Positions 43,205 to 56,323 of a stretch of 64,000 bases of DNA are shown piece after piece (positions within the stretch are counted from its first letter, which is position 1; each line of letters opens with the position of its first letter). Under the pieces are notes generated by a model that saw only the letters and a program-made list of their open reading frames with translations, ran no database searches and was not told the DNA's origin. The stretch lies in NCBI RefSeq assembly GCF_018991925.1, contig NW_024735503.1, positions 3,761,253-3,825,252 of the forward strand, written 5' to 3'. The stretch comes from Homarus americanus. Its lineage: Eukaryota > Arthropoda > Malacostraca > Decapoda > Nephropidae. Both the position numbers and the translations under genes were made by a program.

Positions 43205-44850
43205 TCCTCGAGTAGTTTCAGGGAGCCTCACAGCGTCTATGAAGTAGATCGACATCTACTTGATGGGAGAGCACAAACTGGGTGATGTTTGTCCGGCGAG
43301 GTCCAAGTCCCTGGATGTTCCATTGTAAGAAGAGGAGGGAGCGGTCTCCGGTGTGAGATGAAGAGTCGGTGGGGATAGTCGGGGCTCCGGAGGAAATACC
43401 AAATTATGTTGAGGATATTGGAGAGAGAGGAGTGGGAGAGCGAGGGAATGGATCCTCCATCTCGGGAAAAAGAAGGAGGCAGGTCACCAGGGCTTACAAA
43501 TTGTGCCCTGTTGGGTCAGGGTGTCCAGAATGAGTTGTTGTTGCCTCTGCACAGTCACAACTGTCTCCACAAACGAGGTGAGTTGGGGAGAGAGAAGGTT
43601 GATTTGTTTGGAGTGGCGATCCAGACGGAGAGTGATTGTTTCCATAGAACCAACTTGGTGTACCTGTGCAGAATCTGAAGGTGGCGGCGAGGAGTGGCGA
43701 GGGCCGACTGGGCAGGAGGTGGTGGTGATGATGGAGAGGGACGGTGAGGGCTCAGGTGAGCAAGAGGTGGTGGCGCTGGGGAGAGACAGCTGGGGTCCAG
43801 GTGGGCAGGAGGTGGTGGTGACTGTGTGGCAGGGCCAGCAACGACCCTCGTTCCAAGAACGGTAGGGAGAGGGTGGTAGGGGTGATAGGAGGGATGGTAG
43901 GGGAGAGGAGATCAATGGGAAATCCTTGGTGGGTGGAAGAGGCAGTGGTAGAGAAGAGTGAGGCTTGGTTGACAGGGGCATCGTCAGAGACGAGGACGGT
44001 GGAACAAGATAAGTTTTCCCTGGGCGAGTGCCAGGACGCTGTGGGCAGTTGGCATTCCAAGCGTGGTGACTGCCATGGCAGTTGAGACACCGTGGAACAA
44101 CTTGAATTTTGTTCTGAATTTTCGATTTGCTGTGTCGTGAGGACCTGCACAGAAACCGCAGGGGACCATCCTCGTGCACTCACAGGTACTGTGTTTCTAA
44201 GATTGGCAACGACCACAGATTTTCGGGGTTACGATAAAACGGTCGAGAGGACAGTTGTGAATAGGTCCTACATTCACCTTCGGGGGGAGGGGACCCACTC
44301 ACTAGCCGATGAGTTCGTTGAATGGACGTTTGGAGACCGGGTTGATGCGGCGCTCCATGTCCAGTAGTTGTGGGAGAAGAGGGCGAAGATCGTCGATAGG
44401 GATCTCCCAGGGTACGTGGCGAACCATTACCTTGTTACGACGAGTTTATGGGGTGATGGTGGTGAACTTCAGCATCACCTCCCCCCTGGGAGCAGGAAAA
44501 CCCACTTGAGTGAGCATTTGTGTGGTGACTATTACGGCTGTAGGACCACGGTGAAGGCGAAGTGTTGAGTCCTGAAGTGGAGAGCAGTGACGGAAGAACC
44601 AGGTCGTCACGGGTAGGGAGACGAAGGGAATCCCCTACGTCCATCATCGGCGGAGGGTCGGTCATTGAGCCACAGGTAAGCTCACTTAGGGATCCCGATG
44701 ACAGGAGGTCACCCTCTACAGCCCCAGACAGGGTGTGAGGGGGAGCCGTAGCCCCTGCTGGAGATCCTGACTTCTGAGGTTTCTTCTTCTTAGACTTGTC
44801 TTCAAGATGAAAATCGTCAGCATCATTGCACCTATTGCCACCGTCTCCAA
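43205..44850 (-). pseudogene. LINE ORF1 and start of endonuclease (Jockey-like)
   Basis: Minus strand in several frames. An RNA-binding N-terminal part (NKVMVRHVPWEIPIDDLRPL near 44400), then knuckles (PCGFCAGPHDTA near 44160 and CLNCHGSHHAWNANC near 44075), a long Ser/Pro-rich linker with repeated TTTSCPPGP-type words (43740-43850) and a coiled coil (RLDRHSKQINLLSPQLTSFV near 43610). After the ORF1 end, LLFLQWNIQGLGPRRTN (near 43340-43290) is the first strand of an APE endonuclease. The G3 fragment starts directly after, so the LINE is truncated there. Both pieces are heavily frameshifted. Confidence 0.72.
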
Positions 44851-45025
44851 TGAACGGAAGTGTTTAAAGGCGGGTATAGGGCACGTTGGCAACACTGCAG
44901 TCAGGTAGATAGTTTGGCTTTTTTAAGGTGGAGTGGTAAAGACGTCACTGCTACGTCACACTTCACATTGCGCATGCGCAAACTTGAAAATCTTCGACCA
45001 GAAGGACCAGGTGGTAAGACCAGAT

Positions 45026-45884
<859 letters not shown>

Positions 45885-46235
45885 ACACCAACACCCGTAA
45901 CATGCTTCACACATAGGTTCAGAATGCACCCGTACTTTTAAGGTACTAACAGCCTTTCACAAACTTTTGTAGAGGAATTCCTATATCCCACGTGTGCAAT
46001 CAACCATGAGGAACATTGATCTCACACCTGGACTTGGCTATTCTAATTACATTTCACCACCACCACCCATAACAAGCTTCACACATATGCCCAGAATACA
46101 CCCATACTTTTAAGGTGTTATAGCCTTTCACCAACTTTGAAGAGGAACCCCTACGTCCCATGTGTGCAATCAACCATGAGGAGCGTTGATTACACACCTG
46201 GACTTGGTTAGTTTAATCACATACACCCAATACTG
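45885..46235. repeat. Two-copy tandem repeat, about 175-base unit
   Basis: 45885-46062 and 46063-46235 share CATGCTTCACACATA or AAGCTTCACACATA, ACTTTTAAGGT, GTGTGCAATCAACCATGAGG and CACACCTGGACTTGG. 46236-46985 holds nothing recognisable. Confidence 0.75.
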
Positions 46236-46988
46236 GGGAGATGAATGTCTCTATGTAACCACTAGACTCCTGGTCCCAGCTTGTGACCTTTCATTCACTC
46301 AGTCTGCACTCAGTTTACTCCCAGTACTTCATGGACAGGAAGAGAGTGACCGTCAGCCCACCTAGTTATGCCAGTTCAGAGTACAACCAGGTGAACCCTG
46401 CCCAGCTGAGGGAGGGGTTCTACTTTCCCGTTAGTAAGATTTTTCACTGACTGACTGAAGAGATGTGGTGTTGTATGAACCAAGGTGGGGAGATTTAATG
46501 AACCAGATCGACCACCGACCAAAGTACCGATGCTGGTTCCACGTAGTTAGTCGTCAGGGACACCTGTTCGCCTCGTGTGTTGCCAGCTATATCTTCCAAA
46601 CCGACCACTAAACACCGACCAACCACCGGCCAACCGAGCGCTCCCCTGCCCCCACCGTGACGTCATCTTTCGCATATTACTAATAGTTTCTTTGGGACTC
46701 GCGTAACATATTTAGACTAGGAAACTATCCACAATAACTTTAAATTTTATAAGTGTCCCTTAACTTTTTGAATTGTGTCTACATTAATTCGATAAAGTAC
46801 ACTTAGTTTCCTATAGGCCTAGTTCAAAATGCTTCCACCTCCTGCTCGATGGCATTGTTTGAGCCTTTGTTTTAACTCGCCATGAGGCGTGGGTGTTTCA
46901 ACCTGGCCTACTTATGCTTTCCTGTTTCGGCAGATCGGTCATTTCTGTTCTAGCTTTTCTAAATATCACATTGAAATATCTGAATATT

Positions 46989-47109
<121 letters not shown>

Positions 47110-47815
47110 GAGACAAACTCACAAGAAGAAGATTACATATATATATAGGTAGAATATTTAGTAAGAGAGTAAAAGAGAGGAAGATTTTGGTAGCGTGGCC
47201 GTGTTAGTTATTTTAACTGGACTTACACTTATCTTATCTTATATGTCAATACACATCTATTACGTTCTTAAAGAAGACTTCTCAAACACCGCTTCGTTAC
47301 AACTGTTTATTAATTACGAACATGATATGGACACATTAATGACACCTTCTATCGAAATTACTAGGGTATTATATTTACGTTACTAGGACATCATATTACG
47401 TTACTAGACACTGATTCTCGGACACGAACATGAAATGAATACACTTCCCACGTAAGTAACTCATCCCATAGAAGCTCTGACAAAAACTCACGTGACCTGG
47501 GGGAGGCCTAGCAAGTGGTCCTGGGTTGTATCTATGGGAGACTGCTTAGCTGGGCACCGGAGGGAAGTCGGGGAGGGATGTCTTACGTGACTCTCCTCCC
47601 GTGAGCGGGACTGGGCTGTGGTGTACCTCCTCCTCCGATGCCTGTGTGTCTCTCTCTCCCCGACTCTGTCTTTCTGACTCCCTCTCGCTGCTCCCCTGAG
47701 GGAGGGCTACGAGTGGGACTAGGGACGTAGTTGCTGGCCCTTCTTGGTTACAAAACACACACTCTCTCTCTCTCTCGAGGGAGGGTTACGACGTCCTATA
47801 TATTGGGAGACGTCA

Positions 47816-48240
47816 GGTTGAGCTGATCAGGGGGGGGTGACGAAGGATCAGGTCTGGACTTTTTCTGAGACTATAAGTTGTTGTATATTCTGGAGAAATC
47901 TTCAGATGAATGCTTGCCTGTTAACATCGTTGGTGGGGCCGTGTGACATGAGAGGTTCTGGTTGATTTGTGGCCCCTTGACTTGGGCTGCGAGGGTTACA
48001 TTTGACCAGGCTAATGTGAGGTTAGGTCTGGGCCTTGTCTGAGATGTACTGTAGGTTCTTGTGTAAATTGGGGGAGGACCGGCAGGTGGCTTCTTACATG
48101 TTTGTTGGGGCCGTGTGACATGGGAAGGGGGAGCTAGTTGATTTGTAACTCCTTGAGTAGCCGCGAGGGTTACCCTTACACATGACCCCCGTAATGTCGG
48201 GTCAGGTCTGGACTGTTTCTGAGATGTAAGCTGTGGTCTG
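47816..48240. repeat. Imperfect tandem repeat, about 175-base unit
   Basis: Two and a partial third copy. GGGGCCGTGTGACATG recurs at 47935 and 48109; GCGAGGGTTAC at 47989 and 48163; TCTGRRCYKTKTCTGAGATG at 48028 and 48208. The units are diverged. Confidence 0.65.
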
Positions 48241-48257
48241 ACAACCCATCACTGCAA

Positions 48258-48915
<658 letters not shown>

Positions 48916-48959
48916 GAACAGGCTTTGTGTGAAATATCACATAGTCTAGAACTGCTTTT

Positions 48960-49045
48960 AGTGCTCTTGTGGCATGGTCGGTAGCATTCCCTGGTCCCAT
49001 GCATTAGGTCGAGGGTTCGAGTCCTGGCTGGTGAGGTTGTTGATT
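48960..49045 (+). repeat. tRNA-like SINE head
   Basis: A-box-like TGGCATGGTCGGTAGC (48970-48985) and B box GGGTTCGAGTCCTGG (49013-49027) at tRNA spacing. An acceptor stem does not close and the sequence sits between (TA)n arrays, so I read it as a tRNA-derived SINE head, not a working tRNA gene. Confidence 0.55.
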
Positions 49046-49090
49046 ATATGTTCAAAGTCCATGTGTTATATGGACTAAAAATTAAACTCT

Positions 49091-49123
49091 ATATACTGTA
49101 TATATATATATATATATATATAT
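49091..49123. repeat. Short (TA)n array
   Basis: TATATACTG then TA repeats to 49123. Confidence 0.9.
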
Positions 49124-49265
49124 GCTGATAACCCACAAGGAAAGAAAGAAAACACAGAAGTTCCCAAGCGACTTTCGTGAATTACACGGCGGCAGGGCAC
49201 CTAAATGTTCTCTTTCACTATGATTATCAACATATACACCTAGATATGGCGCACCTACAGTGATT

Positions 49266-49268
<3 letters not shown>

Positions 49269-49308
<40 letters not shown>

Positions 49309-49310
49309 TG

Positions 49311-49394
<84 letters not shown>
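49269..49394. repeat. (AT)n microsatellite with one GCTGC break
   Basis: AT repeats 49269-49306, GCTGC, then TA repeats to 49394. Confidence 0.97.
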
Positions 49395-49398
<4 letters not shown>

Positions 49399-49399
49399 T

Positions 49400-49970
49400 T
49401 TTGCTGTTATACTGTACTTGGAGCATTCGCAATTCATGAGTTGTCCTGATGTGAGGTAGAGTTCTATATGTTGTGATTGGTATGTTCTTCTCTATTGCCT
49501 TTTTTATGTTAAGTATAAGGGTATTTGTTTCGTTGTCTATATCTTGTAGTATTTTGCCTTGGAGATCTGGGATGTTGTCTTCTTCCAGTTGCTTCCTGTA
49601 ACCTTCCCAGTCTTCTTTTTTGCATTTGGAAACATGGGGTTGTTGGAACTTGGATTGGGCTTGTGGATAATTATATTATCATTGGGATGTGGTTACTGGT
49701 AGTTAGTGGTCCTTGTTTTAGATGGTTATTAAGGAACGCCTTGTAGTGTAGCAGTTCTCCTTCTGTAGTTGGTTATTAAGGAATGCCTTGTTATTGGTGA
49801 AGACTTTGTCTGGGGTTGTTGTTTTGTTAATGCCAATGAATGTGGTGAAGTGTGGTCCTAGGTGGATCAACTTCCCTGTGTTCAATATGGTATGCAGTGC
49901 CTACCCTGTTTCTGTTTCCGTGGCCGAATATTGGTTGTCTTGGGTTTAAATCTCCTATTATGTACTTTCG
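49400..49970 (-). pseudogene. LINE endonuclease fragment (Jockey-like)
   Basis: Minus-strand reading: YIIGDLNPRQPIFGHGNRN (near 49960-49905), with catalytic GDLN, then in another frame [26 protein letters not shown] (the SDH box changed to SNH) and a basic linker. This is the second half of an APE endonuclease, close to the LINE at 53.6 kb (YIIGDLNARHAILGHGNEN) but of another subfamily. It is frameshifted, ends at the (TA)n array and is cut upstream by repeat Y. Confidence 0.8.
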
Positions 49971-50452
49971 TGCACCAAAGTCGTGTCCACTACCCAACCA
50001 CAGTGAGGATTCGATTAGCCTTGAGTCTGAAGTTTCGAAACAGCTGGGGGAAATGCTATGGTCGGCCAACAGATGTCGCCCACTGTAGTGTGAGAGGGGA
50101 ATAGAGGAGATGGGGGTTAGTCTAGTAACAGGCTGTGTGTAGGTGGAGCATAACATCGTGAATTCCGCAATCACTGATAACAATAAAAATGTCATGAAGA
50201 TAGTTAATATTATTAAACATGGTGAGAGATGTGTAATGGGTAAATAAAAGCACTACAACGACCATATCTCTGCCGTTCATGGCTACCACGGTGAGACTGA
50301 TGGGCACACCAGTAATTAATTCTCTGTGACTACCAGTAATGGTAGTCACGGAGAATACACAAGTTGTTACTAAGGTTGCCTCCACCCACACCAGGGGAAG
50401 GAGGTTATGTGGAACACTGAAACATGCCAAGGTCTCATTCCTACCATCGTCG
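49971..50452 (+). repeat. Repeat Y, full copy
   Basis: Starts GTGCACCAAAGTCGTGTCCA, contains the hairpin GTGACTACCAGTAATGGTAG + TCAC (50326-50349) and ends ATTCCTACCATCGTCG. It interrupts the LINE endonuclease fragment on one side and abuts element X (TGTCATGG at 50454) on the other. Confidence 0.78.
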
Positions 50453-50453
50453 T

Positions 50454-51085
50454 TGTCATGGTCACGTTGACTGCTGATCTATTTAACTAATGATTCTTAT
50501 TAAACTCCACGCCCGCAAAACATGAGTGAGTTAGCGACCCCTAGAAGGAGCGTGTTTACCCTCGTGATCCCTCCCAGAGTCCCGCCTTTGTGAAGACAGT
50601 TGTCAATGCGTTGTTATTCCACTTTCTCCTGGGAAGCTCAATCTTGAATTAGTCTGTGTAAATCAACTAAAGTAATTCGCCAGACCTTTGTCAACTGAGG
50701 GTCATCTTTGAATGAGTAACAGTTAGTTTGTTTGTAATTATTGTCATTGCGTGAATAACGATCGCCCGTAACTCAGGGGTATATAAACTCAAGACAAGTC
50801 AGGGAAAATGTCTCTGACGCTGCTCCCATTTGTCTCCAGGTATGTTTTGTGTAGCCATTCAGTTAATTCAGTCAGTTGTAGTGAATATCAGTGTTCACCA
50901 GTGTTCATGATTTAACAGTTGAATTGTCATTCACCCAGTGTAGAAGTAATATAACGTAAATACGTCTGTCGTCTAGACAAGAGAGTTTGTTGTGTTGTCA
51001 TGTTTCCCCAGTCCCTGACGCTGCTCCCATTTGTCTCCAGATCCCATTGTGATTCTTGAATCGCTCTACCATCCAACAACGGCCT
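50454..51085 (+). mobile_element. Element X copy 1, left part (LTR-like)
   Basis: TGTCATGGTCACGTTGACTG at the start matches the inverted end of copy 2 at 16997. A GGGTATATAAACTC box lies near 50777. A 29-base phrase (CCCTGACGCTGCTCCCATTT + GTCTCCAG) occurs at about 50812 and 51011, a 200-base internal duplication absent from copy 2. The copy stops at AACAACGGCCTC, where the Jockey-like LINE is inserted, and continues at 56321. Confidence 0.8.
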
Positions 51086-51591
51086 CAACAGCCCACCCAA
51101 CCTTCATAGCGAGCGGACGTGCTACGCGTCGCTCCCTGCTCAGTTCAAATCGCTGACCGTTACGACTGTCTGCCTTGTTTTTCGCGTTGGGTCCGTTCTG
51201 ACTGCTTTATCATGTAGTTGTACATGGATATCATTATTCTTGTACACTGCGCTTCTTCCCTATCCTATCCTTTCGCCTAGAGTCCCTGCTGTTTGGTAAC
51301 GACGCGAACCCTGCAGGCAGAGCCTCAAGGGGGGCCCTCAGAGGGCTGCTGAGTCGAGACAGTAAGGGTGGCAACATTTTCTGTTAGGGATTCGACAGTG
51401 CTTCATAACCTGTCACTGCTAGGTGTTAGGGCTTGGCTAGGCCCCCGCCAGGGGATTGTCTGTTCACCCTACCCCCAGACCCGTCTTTACTCGCCCAGCA
51501 AGTGGACAGAAGGAGCGGCATCCATGGGGTTTAGCTGAGGTGGACAGATTAGGTAGAATTTTCATTCATTCATTCATGTATGTTACTGACC

Positions 51592-53214
51592 ATGGCCAAA
51601 GTGAGAGTGAAGATCTCCGGAACCCCGACCCAGGGGTCTCGGATAGGGCTAAAAAGGCTATTGAGCGACCTAAGGGTGAGAATAAATAGACTTGTGGATC
51701 TGAGAGATGGTTACATCATCCTCACAGAAACAGATGAAGATGCTGATAAACTACTTAAGTCTAGTGCCATGAACAAAATGAAAACCAACGGTTACGAGGT
51801 CATTGTCCCACGGGAATACGGCGCCAAGCTCACCCTTGTATGTAAGAAGTTAGACAAAGATGAAGTGGAAAATAACGCAGAAGAAATAAGAGATGAAATA
51901 CAAAAGCAAAACAATGTCAAGGTTGTGGAGGTGTATCCTATGTATGCCCATAATATAATCAAGGTTCGCTTTGCAGACACAACGGATGCAAAAAGAATGA
52001 AGGAGAAAGGGCTCTATGCATATGGCACTTCCATCTCATCCCACCAAATAGAATATGAAAAGTATACGCCCATCCAACAATGTATGAAATGCTATAAATA
52101 CAATGACCACGTGACCAAGAACTGCCCCATGCAAGGGGTCATATGCTCTGAGTGTTCATCTGATCAGCACTTCTACTAAGACTGCCGTAGCACCATAAAA
52201 AAGTGTGTCGTCTGCGAGGGTGACCACAGGACCTTCTCTGCCACCTGCCTGGTCAGGAAACAGGTACTTCAAGAAACAGAGAAGAAACTGACTGAAATAA
52301 CCAAACAAAAAGAAACCAGGGAAATTTCTAACACCATAGAAAGGACCACTCAGTCGACGATCATTGCTTACAGCCAAACCCTAAAAGACGCTCTAAAAGA
52401 AACTCAAGCAGACTCCCAAAAGCTCAACAATGTCAGCGAGACCATGGAAGTCCTGCAATCAGAGATAAGAACCATCAAGGACTCAATAAAACAGGCAGTT
52501 ACTGGGTCACTGGGCGCCATGAGGGACGCAGTGGCCGAGAGCATCAGGAGCGTCTCCTCTCCACAGCTGGACGAGTCCAAAGCCACCACTATATACTTGT
52601 CTTACCTGCATGCCCATCACATGAACATGGTTCATCCAGGTTCATTCTCGAAACACCTCAACGAGACACTAACCAGGAACAACATTGCATATGTTGAAAT
52701 AAGCGACAAAGTCCCTTCAAAAGAAATCCTTAAGGCAGTAACCCACTCAACGACTTATCGACGACCTCAACCCACGCCAGAAATAGACCATGACCTCCTT
52801 GGCTTAGGCAAAAGTCAGTATAACCGCAATCCCGACGTGGCCAGTCAGTCCCCCTGGGATCACAGCTCCAACGACACCGTAAATGCCCGCGATCCCATTA
52901 CATGCACTCCCAGCGACGACAGTGACCATCGGATTGCAACCACAGTCATTGGTTGCGACCAGATGATGACGACTCACTCCACAGCGGAACAAGACCCTCG
53001 AGCTGCAGCGTCAGTTGATTACTACGACACGCAGGCCCAGGACCTGAACACCTTCCTGTACACGGGTGACGAGAAGTTCGAGGGCCCGCCATTGACTGAC
53101 AAGCAGATGTCCGAAGGTTCTGCTAAGAAGTTCCGTCCCCCTAGAAATGGCAGAAGCCGAGCAAACACTCCAAGCGACGCCCCAAGCTACAGTCTCCGAA
53201 ATGGCAGTCGTTAG
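51592..53214 (+). pseudogene. Jockey-like LINE ORF1 (nucleic-acid-binding gag-like protein)
   Basis: Starts MAKVRVKISGTPTQG; a Met 12 bases upstream is also in frame. An N-terminal RRM-like part (GYIILTETDEDADKLLKSS, AHNIIKVRFADTTDAKRM) is followed by three zinc knuckles: CMKCYKYNDHVTKNC, CSECSSDQHFY(stop)DC and CVVCEGDHRTFSATC. A coiled coil follows (KLTEITKQKETREI to SEIRTIKDSIKQ), then a polar tail ending SYSLRNGSR. A TAA at 52177-52179 falls inside the second knuckle and is the only break in about 540 codons. ORF1 proteins coat the LINE RNA. Confidence 0.9.
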
Positions 53215-55966
53215 CAGGATGAAAATTGTCCAACATAATGTCCTACACTGGTCCCTTAATAGACGTAATGAACTGTCTAACTTATACTATCAATTAAACC
53301 CAGACATCATTCTGTTAAACAGTACGGGCATAAAGGACGAAAGTAAGCTGAAAATTTTTGGCTACACTGTATACCAGAGGAACATGACGGGTGAGCTGAA
53401 CGATGGTGTCGCTGTGGCCGTCAGGTCACGTCTGAGTCATAGAGTGTTGCCAGACTTCGAGGATTCAGTTCTGGGAGTGCAGGTGGAGACAACTAGGGGA
53501 TCTGTTATCATATGCACAATGTACCTACCTCCCAGACGTCCTTACTTACCCGAACAAGACCTAAACCAGTTGCTACGCCACAGAAAACCAACATACATCA
53601 TAGGGGACTTAAATGCGCGCCACGCCATACTAGGACACGGTAATGAGAACAACGTCGGTGTGGCGCTGTATGACAACATCAGAAGGGGAAAACTGCAACA
53701 CCTCGGGTCAGATTTCCCGACATTGATCAGACGTGCCAGTGCCACAACACCCGACATAATCCTCTCTAACAACGAGGCCGTCCTGAACAGGCACGTTACC
53801 GCCGGACCCATCAGTACCAGCGATCACCTGCCAGTCGTCGTGACGCTCTCATCCAATCCCATTATGATCCCCGCCAACATTAGGTCAAACCTCAAACGGG
53901 CAGACTGGGACTTCTTCAAGGAGTCTCTCAGTCTCAAGCAGGGGAGAAACCTGGAAGAAGCCAGCCCCAATGACATCGACGACGCGGTCGAACAATGGTA
54001 TAAGGATGTGAAGACGGAGATGGACAACAACATCCCGACCACCAGTTACAGGACCATTCCCCATCCTCACACTAGTCACCAGCTGAGGCAGCTCAGTGTC
54101 CAGTACGCTCACGTGAGACAGCTAGCCAGTATCCGCGGGTGGACGCAAGAGCTGAGAGACCGGTACCGAGAGCTACAGACGGACATCCAGCACGAGAGCA
54201 AACGTCTACATGAACAAAAGTGGGCCGCCTTGGTGTGGGAGGCAGCCAACAATTACCGCGATTCTGCTGCATTCTGGAAAGGGATCAAGCGACTGATGGG
54301 TTCCACCTCTAGCACGGTCCCTTACCTGCTCGACCAAAACAACGTAAAAATATTCGAGGAAGAAAACCAAGAACAACTACATCGGCGATATTTACGAAAG
54401 ATCTTTACCATTAGTGAACAGGAGAACGAGGGCTTCGACAGGGAGTTTGAGGAGGACATTTTAGGTCAGTTGCAGGACCATCAGCACCTGCTCCAGCCGC
54501 TCCCACGGACTGACTTCACTAGACTGGTGGACGGAAGCTACCTGACGGAGCGCATAGTTCCTGCAGATGTGTCAGCCGTCAAAAAAAGGTTTAAAAACAA
54601 ATCACCTGGGCAAAGCCACATTAACAAGAAGATCCTGGCTCAACTCCCCGACAACATGGTAGAGAGGCTTGCTGATATATGCAATGCCTGCCTCGCCTCT
54701 GGATACTTCCCTAAGATATTCAAAATCGCCGTCATTCGCCTCATACCAAAAGCAGGGAAGCCTCCAAACAAAGTGGAAAACTTTCGACCAATATCGCTCC
54801 TAGAGGTACCTGCCAAAATCTTCGAAAAAATAGTAAAAATGCGGTTGCGGATGTATCTGGAGGACGAAGACGTGCATAATCCCCGCCAGTACCGAGGCAC
54901 ATCCACCGACATAGCCCAGGCCTACGAGCAGATCGCCAATGCCATGACTGGCCGCCTGCAGTGCAACATAGTACTGAGGGACGTCAGCAAGGCGTTTGAC
55001 AAAGTTTGGCATGCGGGGCTGCAGTATAAGATCATACTGTACAACTGGGGCTACCCGAAAACCTGACGCGCCTGCTGTGCAACTTCATTACGGACCGCAG
55101 AGCCAAAATCATGATGCAAGAACATTTTGGAGAAGAATTCTCACTCTCGAGCGGCGTGCCTCAGGGCTCTTGTCTCTCACCAACCCTTTACACGCTCTAC
55201 ACCGCTGACCTGCCACTCACAATCGTCGGCAGCGAATACGTCATGTATGCCGACGATGTAACACAGATCGTCACCTGCCCAGGAAGATCCACGGCAAAAA
55301 TGGCGCGACTCACTGCTCGGGCAATAAAGGAGATCTCGGAGTATGAAAAAAAAATGGAAAATAACAACAAACAAAACGAAATTAGAGGTCATACCCATAG
55401 CCAAATTCAAGCCGGCGCCATTGATGATCGACGACAAAGAGATTGAGTACTCTCAACAAAGCAGGTTGCTCGGCCTCATCATTTCTCGGACGGGCATCAT
55501 TTCCCACGTGAAGGACAGACTAAATAAAGCCAAAGTCGCCGCAGCCAAATTAAAATGTTTTAAACTAATGCCTGAGAAGATACAAGTTCACCTGTACAAA
55601 GCGCTGGTGAGGCCTGTGTTGGAGTACCCACATATACCACTCGTCACATTCGGGAAGGCTAGACTACAACAACTACACAGCTTCCAAAACAAGTGTTTGA
55701 GGTCAGCCAGTGGCCAAGCGCCACCCTAACAGGAGAAGGTGGAAACCATCCACCTAAGAAATAAAACAGAAGCCCTCAACGTCAGGTTCCATCGCCTAGG
55801 GAAGAAGGTTTGGGACAAGCTCCTGGACGACCCTCACAGCCCAGACCACCTACGCGGGGAAGACATCAACGGAGGGCGACCCCACGCCTGGTGGCCCCGG
55901 AGTCTGCCCGCACTACAACAACCAAACCCGCAACCCATCTATGTCCGCTATAGTGATCCACCTTAG
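53147..55966 (+). pseudogene. Jockey-like LINE ORF2 (endonuclease-reverse transcriptase)
   Basis: It overlaps the ORF1 end by 68 bases; a second Met at 53219 (MKIVQHNVLHW) may be the better start. Endonuclease motifs: QHNV, LLNSTGIK where many APE nucleases have a Glu, YIIGDLNARHAILGHG, TTPDIILSN and SDHLPVVV. RT motifs: IRLIPKAGKPPNKVENFRPI, VLRDVSKAFDKVWHAGL, SSGVPQGSCLSPTLY and the catalytic MYADDVTQI (YADD at 55246-55257). A one-base slip near 55055 is undone in a 9-A run at 55346-55354, and TAA at 55727 interrupts the C-terminal domain. About 930 codons, the usual size for Jockey. Confidence 0.92.
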
Positions 55967-56271
55967 ATTAAAACTTAGATGATATGAGTTCACATTTAAC
56001 AAGTCACAATCTAGTGAGTCCATAATGTAATACAGTATAAGATTTAAATAAACTTGTGATTGTAAAATCAATCTAGTCATTGTCTACCAAAGTAACCATT
56101 GTGCAACAAACTCTGTAATATGTAAAACAAGGGGTGTCGTCCCCCTCTGTTTAATTCATTAACTTCTTTTCCAACCTTTCCCCCCACGACTATATGTTGT
56201 GACTTCTCTATCCGTCATGTCTGGCTGTGCCTTGAGCCCCAGCATGCCTTCCATCCATTCTCCACCTTAAC

Positions 56272-56274
<3 letters not shown>

Positions 56275-56322
<48 letters not shown>
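56275..56322 (+). repeat. Poly-A tail of the LINE
   Basis: About 48 consecutive A after CACCTTAACCT, followed by the target duplication. Confidence 0.97.

Positions 56323-56323
<1 letters not shown>

Larger units (their letters stand above)
51086..56320 (+). mobile_element. Nearly full-length Jockey-like LINE
   Basis: About 5.2 kb: 5' UTR, ORF1 (51592-53214), overlapping ORF2 (53147-55966), 3' UTR with AATAAA near 56047 and a poly-A tail (56275-56322). The 12-base target duplication AACAACGGCCTC occurs at 51074-51085 and 56321-56332, and the surrounding element X resumes after it. Few lesions: one stop in ORF1, a stop and two frame slips in ORF2. Confidence 0.92.

Noticed and set aside
43503..43865. 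Glycine/valine-rich + strand frames over 43.5-44.5 kb
   Set aside because: Opposite-strand shadows of the minus-strand LINE ORF1, whose zinc knuckles and coiled coil are recognisable.
48960..49045. Functional tRNA gene
   Set aside because: A and B boxes are present but no paired acceptor stem closes; fits a SINE head better.
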